In this document: in pieces, positions 36,477 to 44,446 of the stretch
Layout: each line of letters opens with the position of its first letter
How positions within the stretch are numbered: the first letter of the stretch is position 1
Notes under the pieces: model-generated
What the model was told of the DNA's origin: nothing
The model's input: the letters and a program-made list of their open reading frames with translations, nothing else
Database searches by the model: none
Program-made: the position numbers and the translations under genes
Assembly: GCF_024519285.1 (NCBI RefSeq)
Contig: NZ_JAMZCY010000001.1
Coordinates: forward strand, 1,178,001-1,242,000
From: Cohnella sp. WQ 127256
Lineage (GTDB): Bacteria > Bacillota > Bacilli > Paenibacillales > Paenibacillaceae
Length of the DNA: 64,000 nucleotides
Direction of reading: 5' to 3'

Positions 36477-37304
36477 ATGACTAATGCACTACAAATTATC
36501 GTAATCGCAGCTCATCCCGACGAACCTGAAATTTATGCTGGCGGTACCGCAGCATTATATGCTGAAATGGGCCACAACGTTAAATTCGTATCGTTAACGA
36601 ATGGGGATTGCGGACACTTTCAAATGAGTGGAAAAGAACTCATAGAGAGAAGGAAGCAAGAAGCATATGAAGCAGCTCGCAGGCTGGGAGTGCTTGAATA
36701 TACACTATTGGACGTAGCTGATGGGCAATTAACGAATGATTACGGAATAAGAGCCGAAGTAATTCGGCAAATTCGTGGCTGGAAAGCGGATGTTGTAATC
36801 TCCTTTCACCCGGACGGACCAGGGCATGTTGATAATCGTACTGCAGGAAAAATCGTACGTGACACAGCAGACTTCATCGCAATGGTTCCTAATGCTGTAC
36901 CGGAAGCACCTCATCTGACGAAGTCGCCATTATTTCTACTTATGCCTGATTACGCGAAGAGAGGTACTTATAAACCGGATATCGTCATTGATGTTGGATC
37001 CGTAGTTGAGAAGAAGCTTCTGGGTTGTGATGCACACGCATCCCAATTTTACGAGTTTGCCCCTTGGCAGCGCGGATTTCTTGATCAAGTACCTGAAGGC
37101 TGGGAGCTTAGAAGAGAATATCTACTGAAAGGGTGGGATACTTTTCTAAAAGTTTCAAAGGAAATGATCCCAACGTTGATCGCATCATACGGTGAGGACA
37201 TTGCTAACAAGGTTAGTTATGCTGAACCATTTGAAGTCGCCGATTATGGTAGAAGCCCTACAGATGAAGAAAAGAAAATTTTATTCCCGATGTTATTTCG
37301 TTAA
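36477..37304 (+). CDS. PIG-L/LmbE-family deacetylase
   Basis: 275 residues with the N-terminal zinc-site motif AHPDEPEIYAGG (H13, D15, E16) and a later HPDGPGHVDN that should supply the third metal ligand. In MshB-type enzymes the corresponding residues are His13, Asp15 (base) and Asp16 (metal ligand), so Glu replaces the second Asp here, a conservative change. The family removes N-acetyl groups from GlcNAc-containing molecules. Position at the end of a ROK-controlled sugar ABC operon supports action on an imported N-acetylated saccharide. ATG 36477 has TTGGAGG upstream. Confidence 0.88.
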   Translation: MTNALQIIVIAAHPDEPEIYAGGTAALYAEMGHNVKFVSLTNGDCGHFQMSGKELIERRKQEAYEAARRLGVLEYTLLDVADGQLTNDYGIRAEVIRQIRGWKADVVISFHPDGPGHVDNRTAGKIVRDTADFIAMVPNAVPEAPHLTKSPLFLLMPDYAKRGTYKPDIVIDVGSVVEKKLLGCDAHASQFYEFAPWQRGFLDQVPEGWELRREYLLKGWDTFLKVSKEMIPTLIASYGEDIANKVSYAEPFEVADYGRSPTDEEKKILFPMLFR

Positions 37305-37327
37305 TTTCAATTTGTGAATTTTCGGAT

Positions 37328-37362
37328 ATCCCCTGCCGCTTATGGCTGGGGATTTCGATTTC
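37328..37362 (+). terminator. Rho-independent terminator after the PIG-L gene
   Basis: ATCCCC with GGGGAT and an inner GCC/GGC, followed by TTTCGATTTC. No purine riboswitch core was seen before the NCS2 gene. Confidence 0.7.
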
Positions 37363-37381
37363 AATAGAAAAGGTGAGATAT

Positions 37382-38683
37382 ATGCGGCAATTCCTCTCCG
37401 TAAGTACAAGCTTACGTGTTATTCAATGGTTTATTTTTATGACGGCTAGCTCAGTAGCTTTACCCATTGTTATTGGTGGTGTGTTCCATTTACCTCATGA
37501 AGAAATCGCATCTCTAATGCAGCGAACTTTCTTCGTTGTCGGCTTGAGTTCAGCTCTTCAAGCGATTATCGGGCACCGCTATCCGATCGTTGACGGCCCA
37601 GCAGGATCTTGGGTCAGCGTATTCATCATGATGGCTGCAATGGCTGCGCAAACAGGGCAAGATGTCAAAGAAGCCCTACAACTGCTACAGGGAGGTCTAC
37701 TGCTTGCAGGTGTATTATTATTTCTGCTCGGGGTAACCGGACTTTTCTATAAGCTAATTTCGTTGTTTACACCACTTGTGACAAATACTTTCCTATTTAT
37801 ATTGTCAATGCAGTTGAGCGGAGTCTTTCTTAAGGGCATGCTGGGCATTGAAGAAGGAGAGAAGACGATAGACTATTGGAGCGCTCTTATTGCTCTTGGT
37901 GTGTTTATCTTGGTCATCTGTTTAACGATTAAAGGAAAGGGTTGGATACGAAATTATGCCGTGCTCTTAGGCATCGTTTGCGGATGGCTGATTCAAGTTT
38001 TGGTCAACGGGGGGAAAGGATTCGATACGACAGGACCAACAGAATGGGGCATTAAGCTTCCTGATATTTTTGCTTGGGGACTGCCCAAATTGAATGCAGG
38101 AATGGCGATTACGGCTGTCCTGTTTTCATTAATATTAGTATCGAATCTCATCGCTGCCATTTCGGCCGCCGGACAAGTCGTTCCACGTAAAGATGCGGTG
38201 TCCCGCGGAGTTTATAACCGGAGTAGTATGGTTGGAGGAGTGTCTCACGGTCTTTCGGCGGCTTTTTCCACGATTGGCATTGTCCCGCTTCCGATTACCG
38301 CAAGCTTCATGCGTATGAGTGGGCAGACGCAGAGAAAACCATTCCTTGTAGCATGCCTTGCGTTAATTGGAATCGCTCTTGTGCCTGGTTTCGTTCATTA
38401 TCTAGCCTTGTTACCGACATCCGTCGCCAGCGCAGTTTCATTAGCTACCTTCGTGCAAATGACGGCAAATTCATTTCAATCCTTAACAAAAGCGGTACAA
38501 AGTCAGCGGCAGCTGATGATTCTTGCAATTGGCTTAATTATCGGAGTTGGGTTCACTTTGGTTTCCGCATCTTTGCCTGAAGGACTTCCTGTTGTGATGC
38601 AGTACGTGCTTGGAAACGGACTATTGGTCGCTACTCTACTGGTCATGGTTCTGGAGAAATTTTGGCGGCCCACAGAGGAATGA
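37382..38683 (+). CDS. NCS2-family purine/pyrimidine permease
   Basis: 433 residues with 12 or more hydrophobic segments, matching the uracil/xanthine (NCS2) family: ALQAIIGHRYPIVDGPAGSW near residue 60 and the shortened second signature FSTIGIVPLPITASFMRMSG near 300. The protein resembles the atypical YwdJ-type branch. Substrates are probably nucleobases but cannot be named. ATG 37382 has AAAGGTGAG upstream. A terminator precedes it, so it is transcribed separately from the ABC operon, though its promoter is not obvious. Confidence 0.85.
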   Translation: MRQFLSVSTSLRVIQWFIFMTASSVALPIVIGGVFHLPHEEIASLMQRTFFVVGLSSALQAIIGHRYPIVDGPAGSWVSVFIMMAAMAAQTGQDVKEALQLLQGGLLLAGVLLFLLGVTGLFYKLISLFTPLVTNTFLFILSMQLSGVFLKGMLGIEEGEKTIDYWSALIALGVFILVICLTIKGKGWIRNYAVLLGIVCGWLIQVLVNGGKGFDTTGPTEWGIKLPDIFAWGLPKLNAGMAITAVLFSLILVSNLIAAISAAGQVVPRKDAVSRGVYNRSSMVGGVSHGLSAAFSTIGIVPLPITASFMRMSGQTQRKPFLVACLALIGIALVPGFVHYLALLPTSVASAVSLATFVQMTANSFQSLTKAVQSQRQLMILAIGLIIGVGFTLVSASLPEGLPVVMQYVLGNGLLVATLLVMVLEKFWRPTEE

Positions 38684-38697
38684 ATAGAGTCGTTACT

Positions 38698-38739
38698 AAA
38701 GAGGTTAGGAGCATAACGCTCTTAACCTCTTTGTCTTTT
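38698..38739 (+). terminator. Rho-independent terminator after the NCS2 permease gene
   Basis: A 15-bp stem (AAAGAGGTTAGGAGC with GCTCTTAACCTCTTT, one mismatch), loop ATAAC, then GTCTTTT. Confidence 0.88.
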
Positions 38740-38767
38740 GGCGGGTTTTGAGCGTTCTTGATATAAT
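38738..38767 (+). promoter_or_regulatory. candidate promoter upstream of nos
   Basis: TTGGCG (38738-38743), an 18-bp spacer, and TATAAT (38762-38767). It would give a 5' leader of about 135 nt before nos. A 21-codon frame in that leader (38783-38848) has no recognisable identity. Confidence 0.5.
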
Positions 38768-38907
38768 GGAGAGAATAGTGCGATGCTGAAGAGGGGCGGA
38801 GATGCCATGCAGGGTCTGACGAATGGGACTAGACCGTCGTATAATTAAGCGAGGTTCGGGTAAATAAAACATAAATATAATTATGTAAACTTCTAGGAGA
38901 ATTCACA

Positions 38908-40026
38908 ATGATTAATGATGTTAATAAACTGAATCCGATGATTCGAGAAGCGGAACGGTTTCTAAGGAATTTTCATGAGGAGAACGGTCTTCCTCTAGAT
39001 GAGTACGAAGAGCGAATGCAGCAAGTGATTACATTAATAAGAGAAACGGGCACATACACCCATACGTTTGAAGAGTTAAAGTATGGCGCACGTATTGCAT
39101 GGCGCAACAATAGCCGTTGTATCGGCAGACTCTTCTGGGACTCTCTAGAGGTCATTGACGAGAGAGCTGCAGAAACGGAACAATCGATAGCTGATGCTTT
39201 GTTAAGACACATCGCTTACGCTACAAATGAAGGACGTATTCGCTCGACCCTTACTGTATTTGCTCCAGAGCTGTCTGACCGATCGAATATTCGTATATGG
39301 AATCATCAGCTGATTCGTTATGCGGGTTACCAAACCGCAGAAGGTATTGTAGGTGATCCGGCTTCGATCGCATTCACGGAGCAATGTTTGCAGCTGGGGT
39401 GGCGCGGACAAGGGACCAAATATGATGTATTACCCTTAGTTGTTCAGCTTAATGGACGTGAGCCAAAGTGGTTCCCGATTCCGGAAGCTTATATCAAAGA
39501 GGTTGAGCTCGTGCATCCTGATTGTGAAGCATTTAACCAGCTTCAACTCAAATGGTACGCGGTACCCATCCTTGCAGATTTAGTACTCGATATCGGTGGA
39601 ATACGTTACAATGCTGCCCCCTTTAACGGCTGGTATATGGGAACAGAGATCGGTTCACGAAATATGGCGGATATCGATCGTTTTAACGAGCTTCCAGCTA
39701 TTGCGGATGTGTTCGGTCTTGATCGGACAACGAATACGTCATTGTGGAAGGATCGTGCGATACTAGAGCTTAATACCGCTATCATTCACTCCTACAAACG
39801 AAATGGAGTCAGCATTGTCGATCATCACACGGCTGCCGAGCAATTCATGCGGTTTATGAAGCGTGAACAGGACCAAGAACGCAGCGTTAATGCGCGTTGG
39901 TCTTGGCTAATCCCACCTATGTCACCTGCTGCTACACCCATATGGAATCAGAGTGATTTGGAGGAATGTCCTGTAAAGCCTGATTTTTCAGCACAACAAT
40001 GTCCCTATGAAACGAGGAAAGGGTGA
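38908..40026 (+). CDS. nos: bacterial nitric oxide synthase oxygenase
   Basis: 372 residues, the size of reductase-less NOS of Bacilli, which makes NO from arginine using heme and a pterin and borrows cellular flavodoxins. The heme-ligand Cys is C71 in WRNNSRCIGRLFW. The arginine-site region PFNGWYMGTEIGSRN and the late WSWLIPPMSPAATPIWN are typical. The full oxygenase domain is intact. It starts after AGGAG at an ATG, and a thiamine-binding-type DUF77 gene follows after 6 bp, forming a two-gene operon. Bacterial NOS is linked to oxidative-stress and antibiotic protection in Bacillus. Confidence 0.96.
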   Translation: MINDVNKLNPMIREAERFLRNFHEENGLPLDEYEERMQQVITLIRETGTYTHTFEELKYGARIAWRNNSRCIGRLFWDSLEVIDERAAETEQSIADALLRHIAYATNEGRIRSTLTVFAPELSDRSNIRIWNHQLIRYAGYQTAEGIVGDPASIAFTEQCLQLGWRGQGTKYDVLPLVVQLNGREPKWFPIPEAYIKEVELVHPDCEAFNQLQLKWYAVPILADLVLDIGGIRYNAAPFNGWYMGTEIGSRNMADIDRFNELPAIADVFGLDRTTNTSLWKDRAILELNTAIIHSYKRNGVSIVDHHTAAEQFMRFMKREQDQERSVNARWSWLIPPMSPAATPIWNQSDLEECPVKPDFSAQQCPYETRKG

Positions 40027-40032
40027 CTACCT

Positions 40033-40338
40033 ATGGCAATTGTACAAGTAACGATAGTTCCTTTAGGTACAGCTACGACTAGCGTTAGTGAGTATGTAAC
40101 ATCCGTACATGAAGTGCTACAGCAATCTGGAGAAAAGATCAAATATCAGCTCACTCCGATGAGTACGATTATTGAAGGAGAGTTGGACGATTTACTTACG
40201 GTTGTACGCCGGATGCATGAGGTTCCATTCGAGAATGGGGCGATGAGAGTGTCTACCACCATTACGATCGATGATCGTAGGGATAAGAAGGGAACGATGG
40301 AGCAGAAGCTACGTTCTGTTGAAGAAAAGTTGAAATAA
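40033..40338 (+). CDS. DUF77/MTH1187-family (thiamine-binding-like) protein
   Basis: 101 residues with the MTH1187/YkoF-type fold: VQVTIVPLGTATTSVSEYV, then YQLTPMSTIIEGELDDLLTVVRRMHE, and TITIDDRRD at the end. Family members bind thiamine or related ligands as oligomers. Its start lies 6 bp after nos, so the two are cotranscribed; the reason is not known. Confidence 0.88.
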   Translation: MAIVQVTIVPLGTATTSVSEYVTSVHEVLQQSGEKIKYQLTPMSTIIEGELDDLLTVVRRMHEVPFENGAMRVSTTITIDDRRDKKGTMEQKLRSVEEKLK

Positions 40339-40360
40339 AAGCAAATCATAAAGTGTACAG

Positions 40361-40391
40361 ACTAATATTGATCATTCAATATTAGTTTTTT
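40361..40391 (+). terminator. Rho-independent terminator after nos-DUF77
   Basis: A perfect 11-bp stem (ACTAATATTGA with TCAATATTAGT), loop TCAT, then TTTTTATTT. Confidence 0.9.
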
Positions 40392-40441
40392 ATTTACAAT
40401 AGTGTGTGCCGTACAGTATGATGAAATCAGGAGTTGATCTT

Positions 40442-40780
40442 ATGGCTGATGTGAATGAAACGATTAACGGTTTATTGAGCGAGCTGAGACGAGGAACAAT
40501 CATCATCGGTGTTCTTAGTCAGTTGTCCGAGCCACAATATGGATACTCACTTGTCCCGATCTTGGAGGAGAAGGGAGTGGCCGTCGATCCTGGCACCTTG
40601 TATCCACTGCTGCGCAGGCTGGAGAAGCAAGAACTGCTTGAGAGTACGTGGGACACGAATGAAGCCCGTCCTCGCAAATACTACGTTCTAAGTCCGTTTG
40701 GACGCGAAGTTTATGCGGGATTGCGTCGGGAGTGGCGCAAGCTGGTCGTTAGCATGGAAGGCATTATGGAAGAGGGTTAA
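40442..40780 (+). CDS. PadR-family transcriptional regulator
   Basis: 112 residues: a winged helix of the PadR type (RGTIIIGVLSQLSEPQYGYSL, DPGTLYPLLRRLEKQELL, KYYVLSPFGREVY) and a short C-terminal dimerisation helix. ATG 40442 has CAGGAG upstream. The next gene follows after 13 bp and encodes a HAAS-domain membrane protein, the usual partner of PadR regulators. It probably controls this pair and perhaps the Bce-type genes that follow. Confidence 0.9.
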   Translation: MADVNETINGLLSELRRGTIIIGVLSQLSEPQYGYSLVPILEEKGVAVDPGTLYPLLRRLEKQELLESTWDTNEARPRKYYVLSPFGREVYAGLRREWRKLVVSMEGIMEEG

Positions 40781-40793
40781 GGGGGAGAATAGG

Positions 40794-41810
40794 TTGGAAA
40801 TCATTGAACGGTACATTTATGCGGTCACGCAGCGTCTACCCGAAAAGATGAGGGCGGACATTAAGCAAGAGCTACATGGCTTGATCTTGGATATGTTGGA
40901 GGAGCGGGAATCGCCGGGTCAGGCCTCGAAGGAGAATGTGGAGAGTGTGCTGCTGGAGCTCGGTCATCCTAATACGTTAGCTGCTAAGTATCGGGGATAT
41001 GAACGCTATCTGATCAGTCCGTTTTTGTTCGATTCGTATCTAACAATACTTAAAGTTGTCATGTTTTCGATCGCCATTGGTATGACCGTTGTGTTTGCAA
41101 TTGATACGATCACATCACCTAATGAGATATTGGAACATTTTATTGATTATTTTGCGAACCTGATTATCGCAGGAGCCCAAGGCTTCGGTTGGGTCACAAT
41201 CGTCTTCGCAATGATCGATTATCGCCAGCAGAAAGATACCTTAAGTAGCGGCGATAAGAACTTGAAGTGGAAGCCATCCGACTTGCCACATATCCCCGAT
41301 GTGAACAAACAGATTAAAATGAGCGAGCCGATTACTGGTATTATCTTTACAGTGCTTTTTACGGTGATTTGCTTATATTCAATCGAATTGGTTGGCGTGT
41401 GGAGGTTCGATGGCGGTGATCGTACCGTCATTCCGTTTCTGAATGCCGATGTTTTCCAGAACTATCTACCGTTCGTGTGGATACTTGCTGCGTTGGGCAT
41501 TTTGAATCAAAGTGTTCGAATTATCGTGCGACAAAGAACAGCCAAGCTGCTTGTGTTCCACATCGTGATATCGGTCGTAACCACTGTATTGTTGTGTGTT
41601 ATGTTAGCTGATCCTGCCATCTTGAATCCAGATTTCATCCAACAACTGCAAGCTGCAGGGGTCATGTCTGACATCGGAAAGGATTACGACACGGTCATTT
41701 CGATATGGAACGGAATTTCCGACTGGCTCATCATAATCATTGTATTTTTTGCTCTAATCGATATCATATCCGAAACGTACAAGTGGTACCGAACAAAAAC
41801 AACTGTATGA
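40794..41810 (+). CDS. HAAS-domain membrane protein
   Basis: 338 residues. The N-terminal 75 residues form a HAAS signalling domain (RYIYAVTQRLPEKMRADIKQ and VLLELGHPNTLAAKYRG). About six membrane helices follow, beginning LKVVMFSIAIGMTVVFAI. The TTG start at 40794 has GGGGGAG 6 nt upstream; longer frames overlap padR without a site. HAAS proteins work with PadR regulators in envelope-stress signalling. Confidence 0.85.
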   Translation: MEIIERYIYAVTQRLPEKMRADIKQELHGLILDMLEERESPGQASKENVESVLLELGHPNTLAAKYRGYERYLISPFLFDSYLTILKVVMFSIAIGMTVVFAIDTITSPNEILEHFIDYFANLIIAGAQGFGWVTIVFAMIDYRQQKDTLSSGDKNLKWKPSDLPHIPDVNKQIKMSEPITGIIFTVLFTVICLYSIELVGVWRFDGGDRTVIPFLNADVFQNYLPFVWILAALGILNQSVRIIVRQRTAKLLVFHIVISVVTTVLLCVMLADPAILNPDFIQQLQAAGVMSDIGKDYDTVISIWNGISDWLIIIIVFFALIDIISETYKWYRTKTTV

Positions 41811-41878
41811 CGATCCCTCAAACAAGCACATGCTTGATGCATTGGACCATACTAGTAAAATAGGAGAGGATGATTTCA

Positions 41879-42580
41879 TTGCATCGGATTATGATCTGCG
41901 AGGATGATCCGAAGCTTGGGGCTTTGTTGAAAGTGAATATCGAGAAATATGGATATGAAACGGGTATCGTAGAGGACTTCGACAAGGTGTTAGAGTTTTT
42001 CCAGGCTTATGATCCTCATCTCGTCTTAATGGATGTGAACCTACCCAAGTTCGATGGTTTTTATTGGTGCAGACAAATACGCACCGTGTCCAAATGCCAG
42101 ATCCTATTCATATCGGCTCGATCAGGCGAGATGGACCAAGTGATGGCACTGGAATATGGGGCGGATGATTATATCACCAAGCCTTTCCACCTTGAAGTCG
42201 TCATGGCGAAGATTCGCAGCCAATTAAGACGTGCTTATGGGGAATACGCACAGAATACAGATGAACGTCTCGTTAAGCTGATGGGACTAACCTTATATCC
42301 AGAACGACTGGAACTCGAATTAAAAGGAATCATTAGTCCGCTAACCAAGAAAGAGGCCGATCTCTTAGAAACACTCATTCAACATTTTCCACGAGTTGTG
42401 AGTCGCGAATCCTTACTGGAGAAGCTGTGGGATGATCAAGCTTTCGTTGATGAGAACACGCTTAATGTAAATATCACACGTCTGCGCAAGAAGCTTCAGG
42501 AAATCGGGATTGATAACGGGATTGAAACCGTTCGAGGTGCCGGCTACAAGCTCTTAGCTGCTTGGGACAATAAGGAATAA
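41879..42580 (+). CDS. BceR-type response regulator
   Basis: About 233 residues, OmpR family: receiver with ICEDDPKLG, phosphoacceptor in LVLMDVNLPKFDG, and Lys in YITKPFHLEV, then a winged-helix C-terminal domain (SPLTKKEADLLETL, VNITRLRKKL, ETVRGAGYKL). I favour TTG 41879, since AGGAGAGG lies 9 nt upstream; ATG 41870 sits directly against that site. It forms a BceRS-like pair with the next gene and should activate the ABC transporter genes. Confidence 0.92.
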   Translation: MHRIMICEDDPKLGALLKVNIEKYGYETGIVEDFDKVLEFFQAYDPHLVLMDVNLPKFDGFYWCRQIRTVSKCQILFISARSGEMDQVMALEYGADDYITKPFHLEVVMAKIRSQLRRAYGEYAQNTDERLVKLMGLTLYPERLELELKGIISPLTKKEADLLETLIQHFPRVVSRESLLEKLWDDQAFVDENTLNVNITRLRKKLQEIGIDNGIETVRGAGYKLLAAWDNKE

Positions 42581-42583
42581 ACA

Positions 42584-43576
42584 ATGAAACTTTTTTTGCG
42601 TGAGCACATGCCGCTAGTTATTCTACATATCGTTCAATTGTTCCTAGTGTTGCTCATCTACTGGTTAGATGGGTATCGCAATTTCCATACAGCTCTATAT
42701 TCCATCTTTATTGGGCTTGTGCTGCTAACGGGTTATTTGATCTACCGTTATACTAGTCACCTATCGCTATATCGGAGGTTAACCGACCCTCTAGAAACTT
42801 TGGACGATTCCATCCAGGGGGGCGGTTATACCCCGTTATCTGAAGCCGTTGATCATCTGTTACATACGCAATACGGACATTACCAGCAGCAACTGAAAAT
42901 ACAGGAGAAATCCCGCAATGATCACCTTATCTTCATGAATCAATGGATTCATCAGATGAAGACTCCCTTATCGGTTATCCGTCTTATGATGGAGGAGAGT
43001 GATGATGCACGTTCTGTAAGTATTCTTGAGGAAACGGACAGAATGGAGAAAGGGCTTGAAACCGTATTATATGCGGCAAGGCTTGAAACCTTCGAACGTG
43101 ATTTTCAAGTGGAGGCCGTCCCGATTAGAGCAATCGTGGAAAATGTCATTCATGAGAACAAACGTTTGTTTATTGGCAGCAAAGTATATCCCGAGCTCAA
43201 TGTAGATCCACATTTAATCGTCGAAAGCGATGCGAAATGGCTTACCTTTATGATCAACCAGCTCGTTACGAATGCGATCAAATACTCTGCGGATAGTCAT
43301 CAGAAGGTGATCTTTACAGCCACTCAGTCAGAGAATGAAGCATGTCTAGAAATTCGTGACCATGGCATTGGGATTCCTGTAGCAGACAGGAAGCGGGTAT
43401 TCCAAGCTTTCTATACAGGTGACAATGGTCGAAAGTATCGGGAATCGACTGGGATGGGACTTTATTTCGTGCAGGAAATTGGTAACAGACTCGGTCATCG
43501 TATTGAATTAGACTCAGAAGTTGGAGAGGGAACGTGTGTACGTATTGTGTTTTCTTCCTACCTTACAAAGATGTAA
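42584..43576 (+). CDS. BceS-type intramembrane-sensing histidine kinase
   Basis: 330 residues. Two N-terminal membrane helices (about 10-27 and 36-57) with almost no extracellular loop mark the intramembrane-sensing class that senses through its ABC transporter. The phosphoacceptor His is in QWIHQMKTPLSVIRLM near residue 125. The ATPase has NQLVTNAIKYS, DHGIGIP and the STGMGLYFVQEI G2 box. It follows the regulator gene by 3 bp. Confidence 0.93.
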   Translation: MKLFLREHMPLVILHIVQLFLVLLIYWLDGYRNFHTALYSIFIGLVLLTGYLIYRYTSHLSLYRRLTDPLETLDDSIQGGGYTPLSEAVDHLLHTQYGHYQQQLKIQEKSRNDHLIFMNQWIHQMKTPLSVIRLMMEESDDARSVSILEETDRMEKGLETVLYAARLETFERDFQVEAVPIRAIVENVIHENKRLFIGSKVYPELNVDPHLIVESDAKWLTFMINQLVTNAIKYSADSHQKVIFTATQSENEACLEIRDHGIGIPVADRKRVFQAFYTGDNGRKYRESTGMGLYFVQEIGNRLGHRIELDSEVGEGTCVRIVFSSYLTKM

Positions 43577-43672
43577 TGTTGCTGAAAGGCGAATCGATAG
43601 TGCTTATTCCTCTCATCCCTTACACTTCTATTAGAAGCAGCAAATGGTCTGCACTATGAAGAGGAGAGAATC

Positions 43673-44446
43673 ATGATGGAGATGCTAAGTGTTAGACAAT
43701 TAAACAAGATTTATGGAGGGAAGGTGCCTTCTCGCGCACTAACTGATATTAGCTTATCGATAGAGCAAGGTGAATTCGTAGGTATTATGGGCCCTTCCGG
43801 AAGCGGGAAAACGACGCTACTCAATTTGGTTGCAGCGATCGACGAACCGACGACCGGAGAAGTACTCATCAATGGAAAGAATCCACACAAACTGAAGAAA
43901 AGAGAGTTAGCACGCTTCCGACGCAAGGAATTAGGTTTTGTATTTCAGGACTTCAACTTACTGAACACATTGACGGTTGAAGAGAATATCGTTCTGCCAC
44001 TGACGCTAGAAGGAGAACGTGTCAAGGTGATGGAGGAGAAAGTATCCGCCATAGCCCGGCAGCTAGGCATTGAAGCCATTCTGAAGAAACGTACCTACGA
44101 GATATCTGGGGGACAAGCACAGCGGACAGCGATAGCTAGGGCGATGATTCATTCTCCGAAGTTTCTGTTCGCTGATGAGCCTACCGGTAACTTGGATTCG
44201 AAGTCTGCAAGAGATGTGATGGAGACGCTTAGCACAATTAATCGTAATGAAGGAACGGCAATGATGCTCGTTACCCATGATGCTGTAGCAGCCAGCTATT
44301 GCCACCGCGTTATTTTCATTAAAGACGGCCAGTTATTTAATGAGATTAATTGTGGGGATAATCGCCAAGCCTTTTTCCAGAAAATCATTGATGTACTGTC
44401 TTTGTTAGGAGGGAACGCGCATGACCTTTCGTCAATTCGCGTTTAA
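43673..44446 (+). CDS. BceA-type ABC transporter ATPase
   Basis: 257 residues: Walker A GPSGSGKTT, Q-loop FVFQDFNLL, signature SGGQAQRTAIARAM, Walker B FLFADEPTGNLD and H-loop LVTHD, matching the MacB/BceA group. ATG 43673 has GAGGAGAG upstream. Its last 26 bp overlap the permease start. Such transporters protect lipid II-cycle intermediates from peptide antibiotics like bacitracin and signal to the kinase; the specific drug is unknown. Confidence 0.94.
   Translation: MMEMLSVRQLNKIYGGKVPSRALTDISLSIEQGEFVGIMGPSGSGKTTLLNLVAAIDEPTTGEVLINGKNPHKLKKRELARFRRKELGFVFQDFNLLNTLTVEENIVLPLTLEGERVKVMEEKVSAIARQLGIEAILKKRTYEISGGQAQRTAIARAMIHSPKFLFADEPTGNLDSKSARDVMETLSTINRNEGTAMMLVTHDAVAASYCHRVIFIKDGQLFNEINCGDNRQAFFQKIIDVLSLLGGNAHDLSSIRV

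Noticed and set aside
37305-37381. Purine riboswitch before the NCS2 permease gene
   Set aside because: Only a simple terminator hairpin is present; the conserved purine-aptamer junction is not seen in 77 bp.
38783-38848. 21-codon ORF in the nos leader
   Set aside because: No coding signature beyond a start and a stop. It could be an upstream ORF but there is no support.
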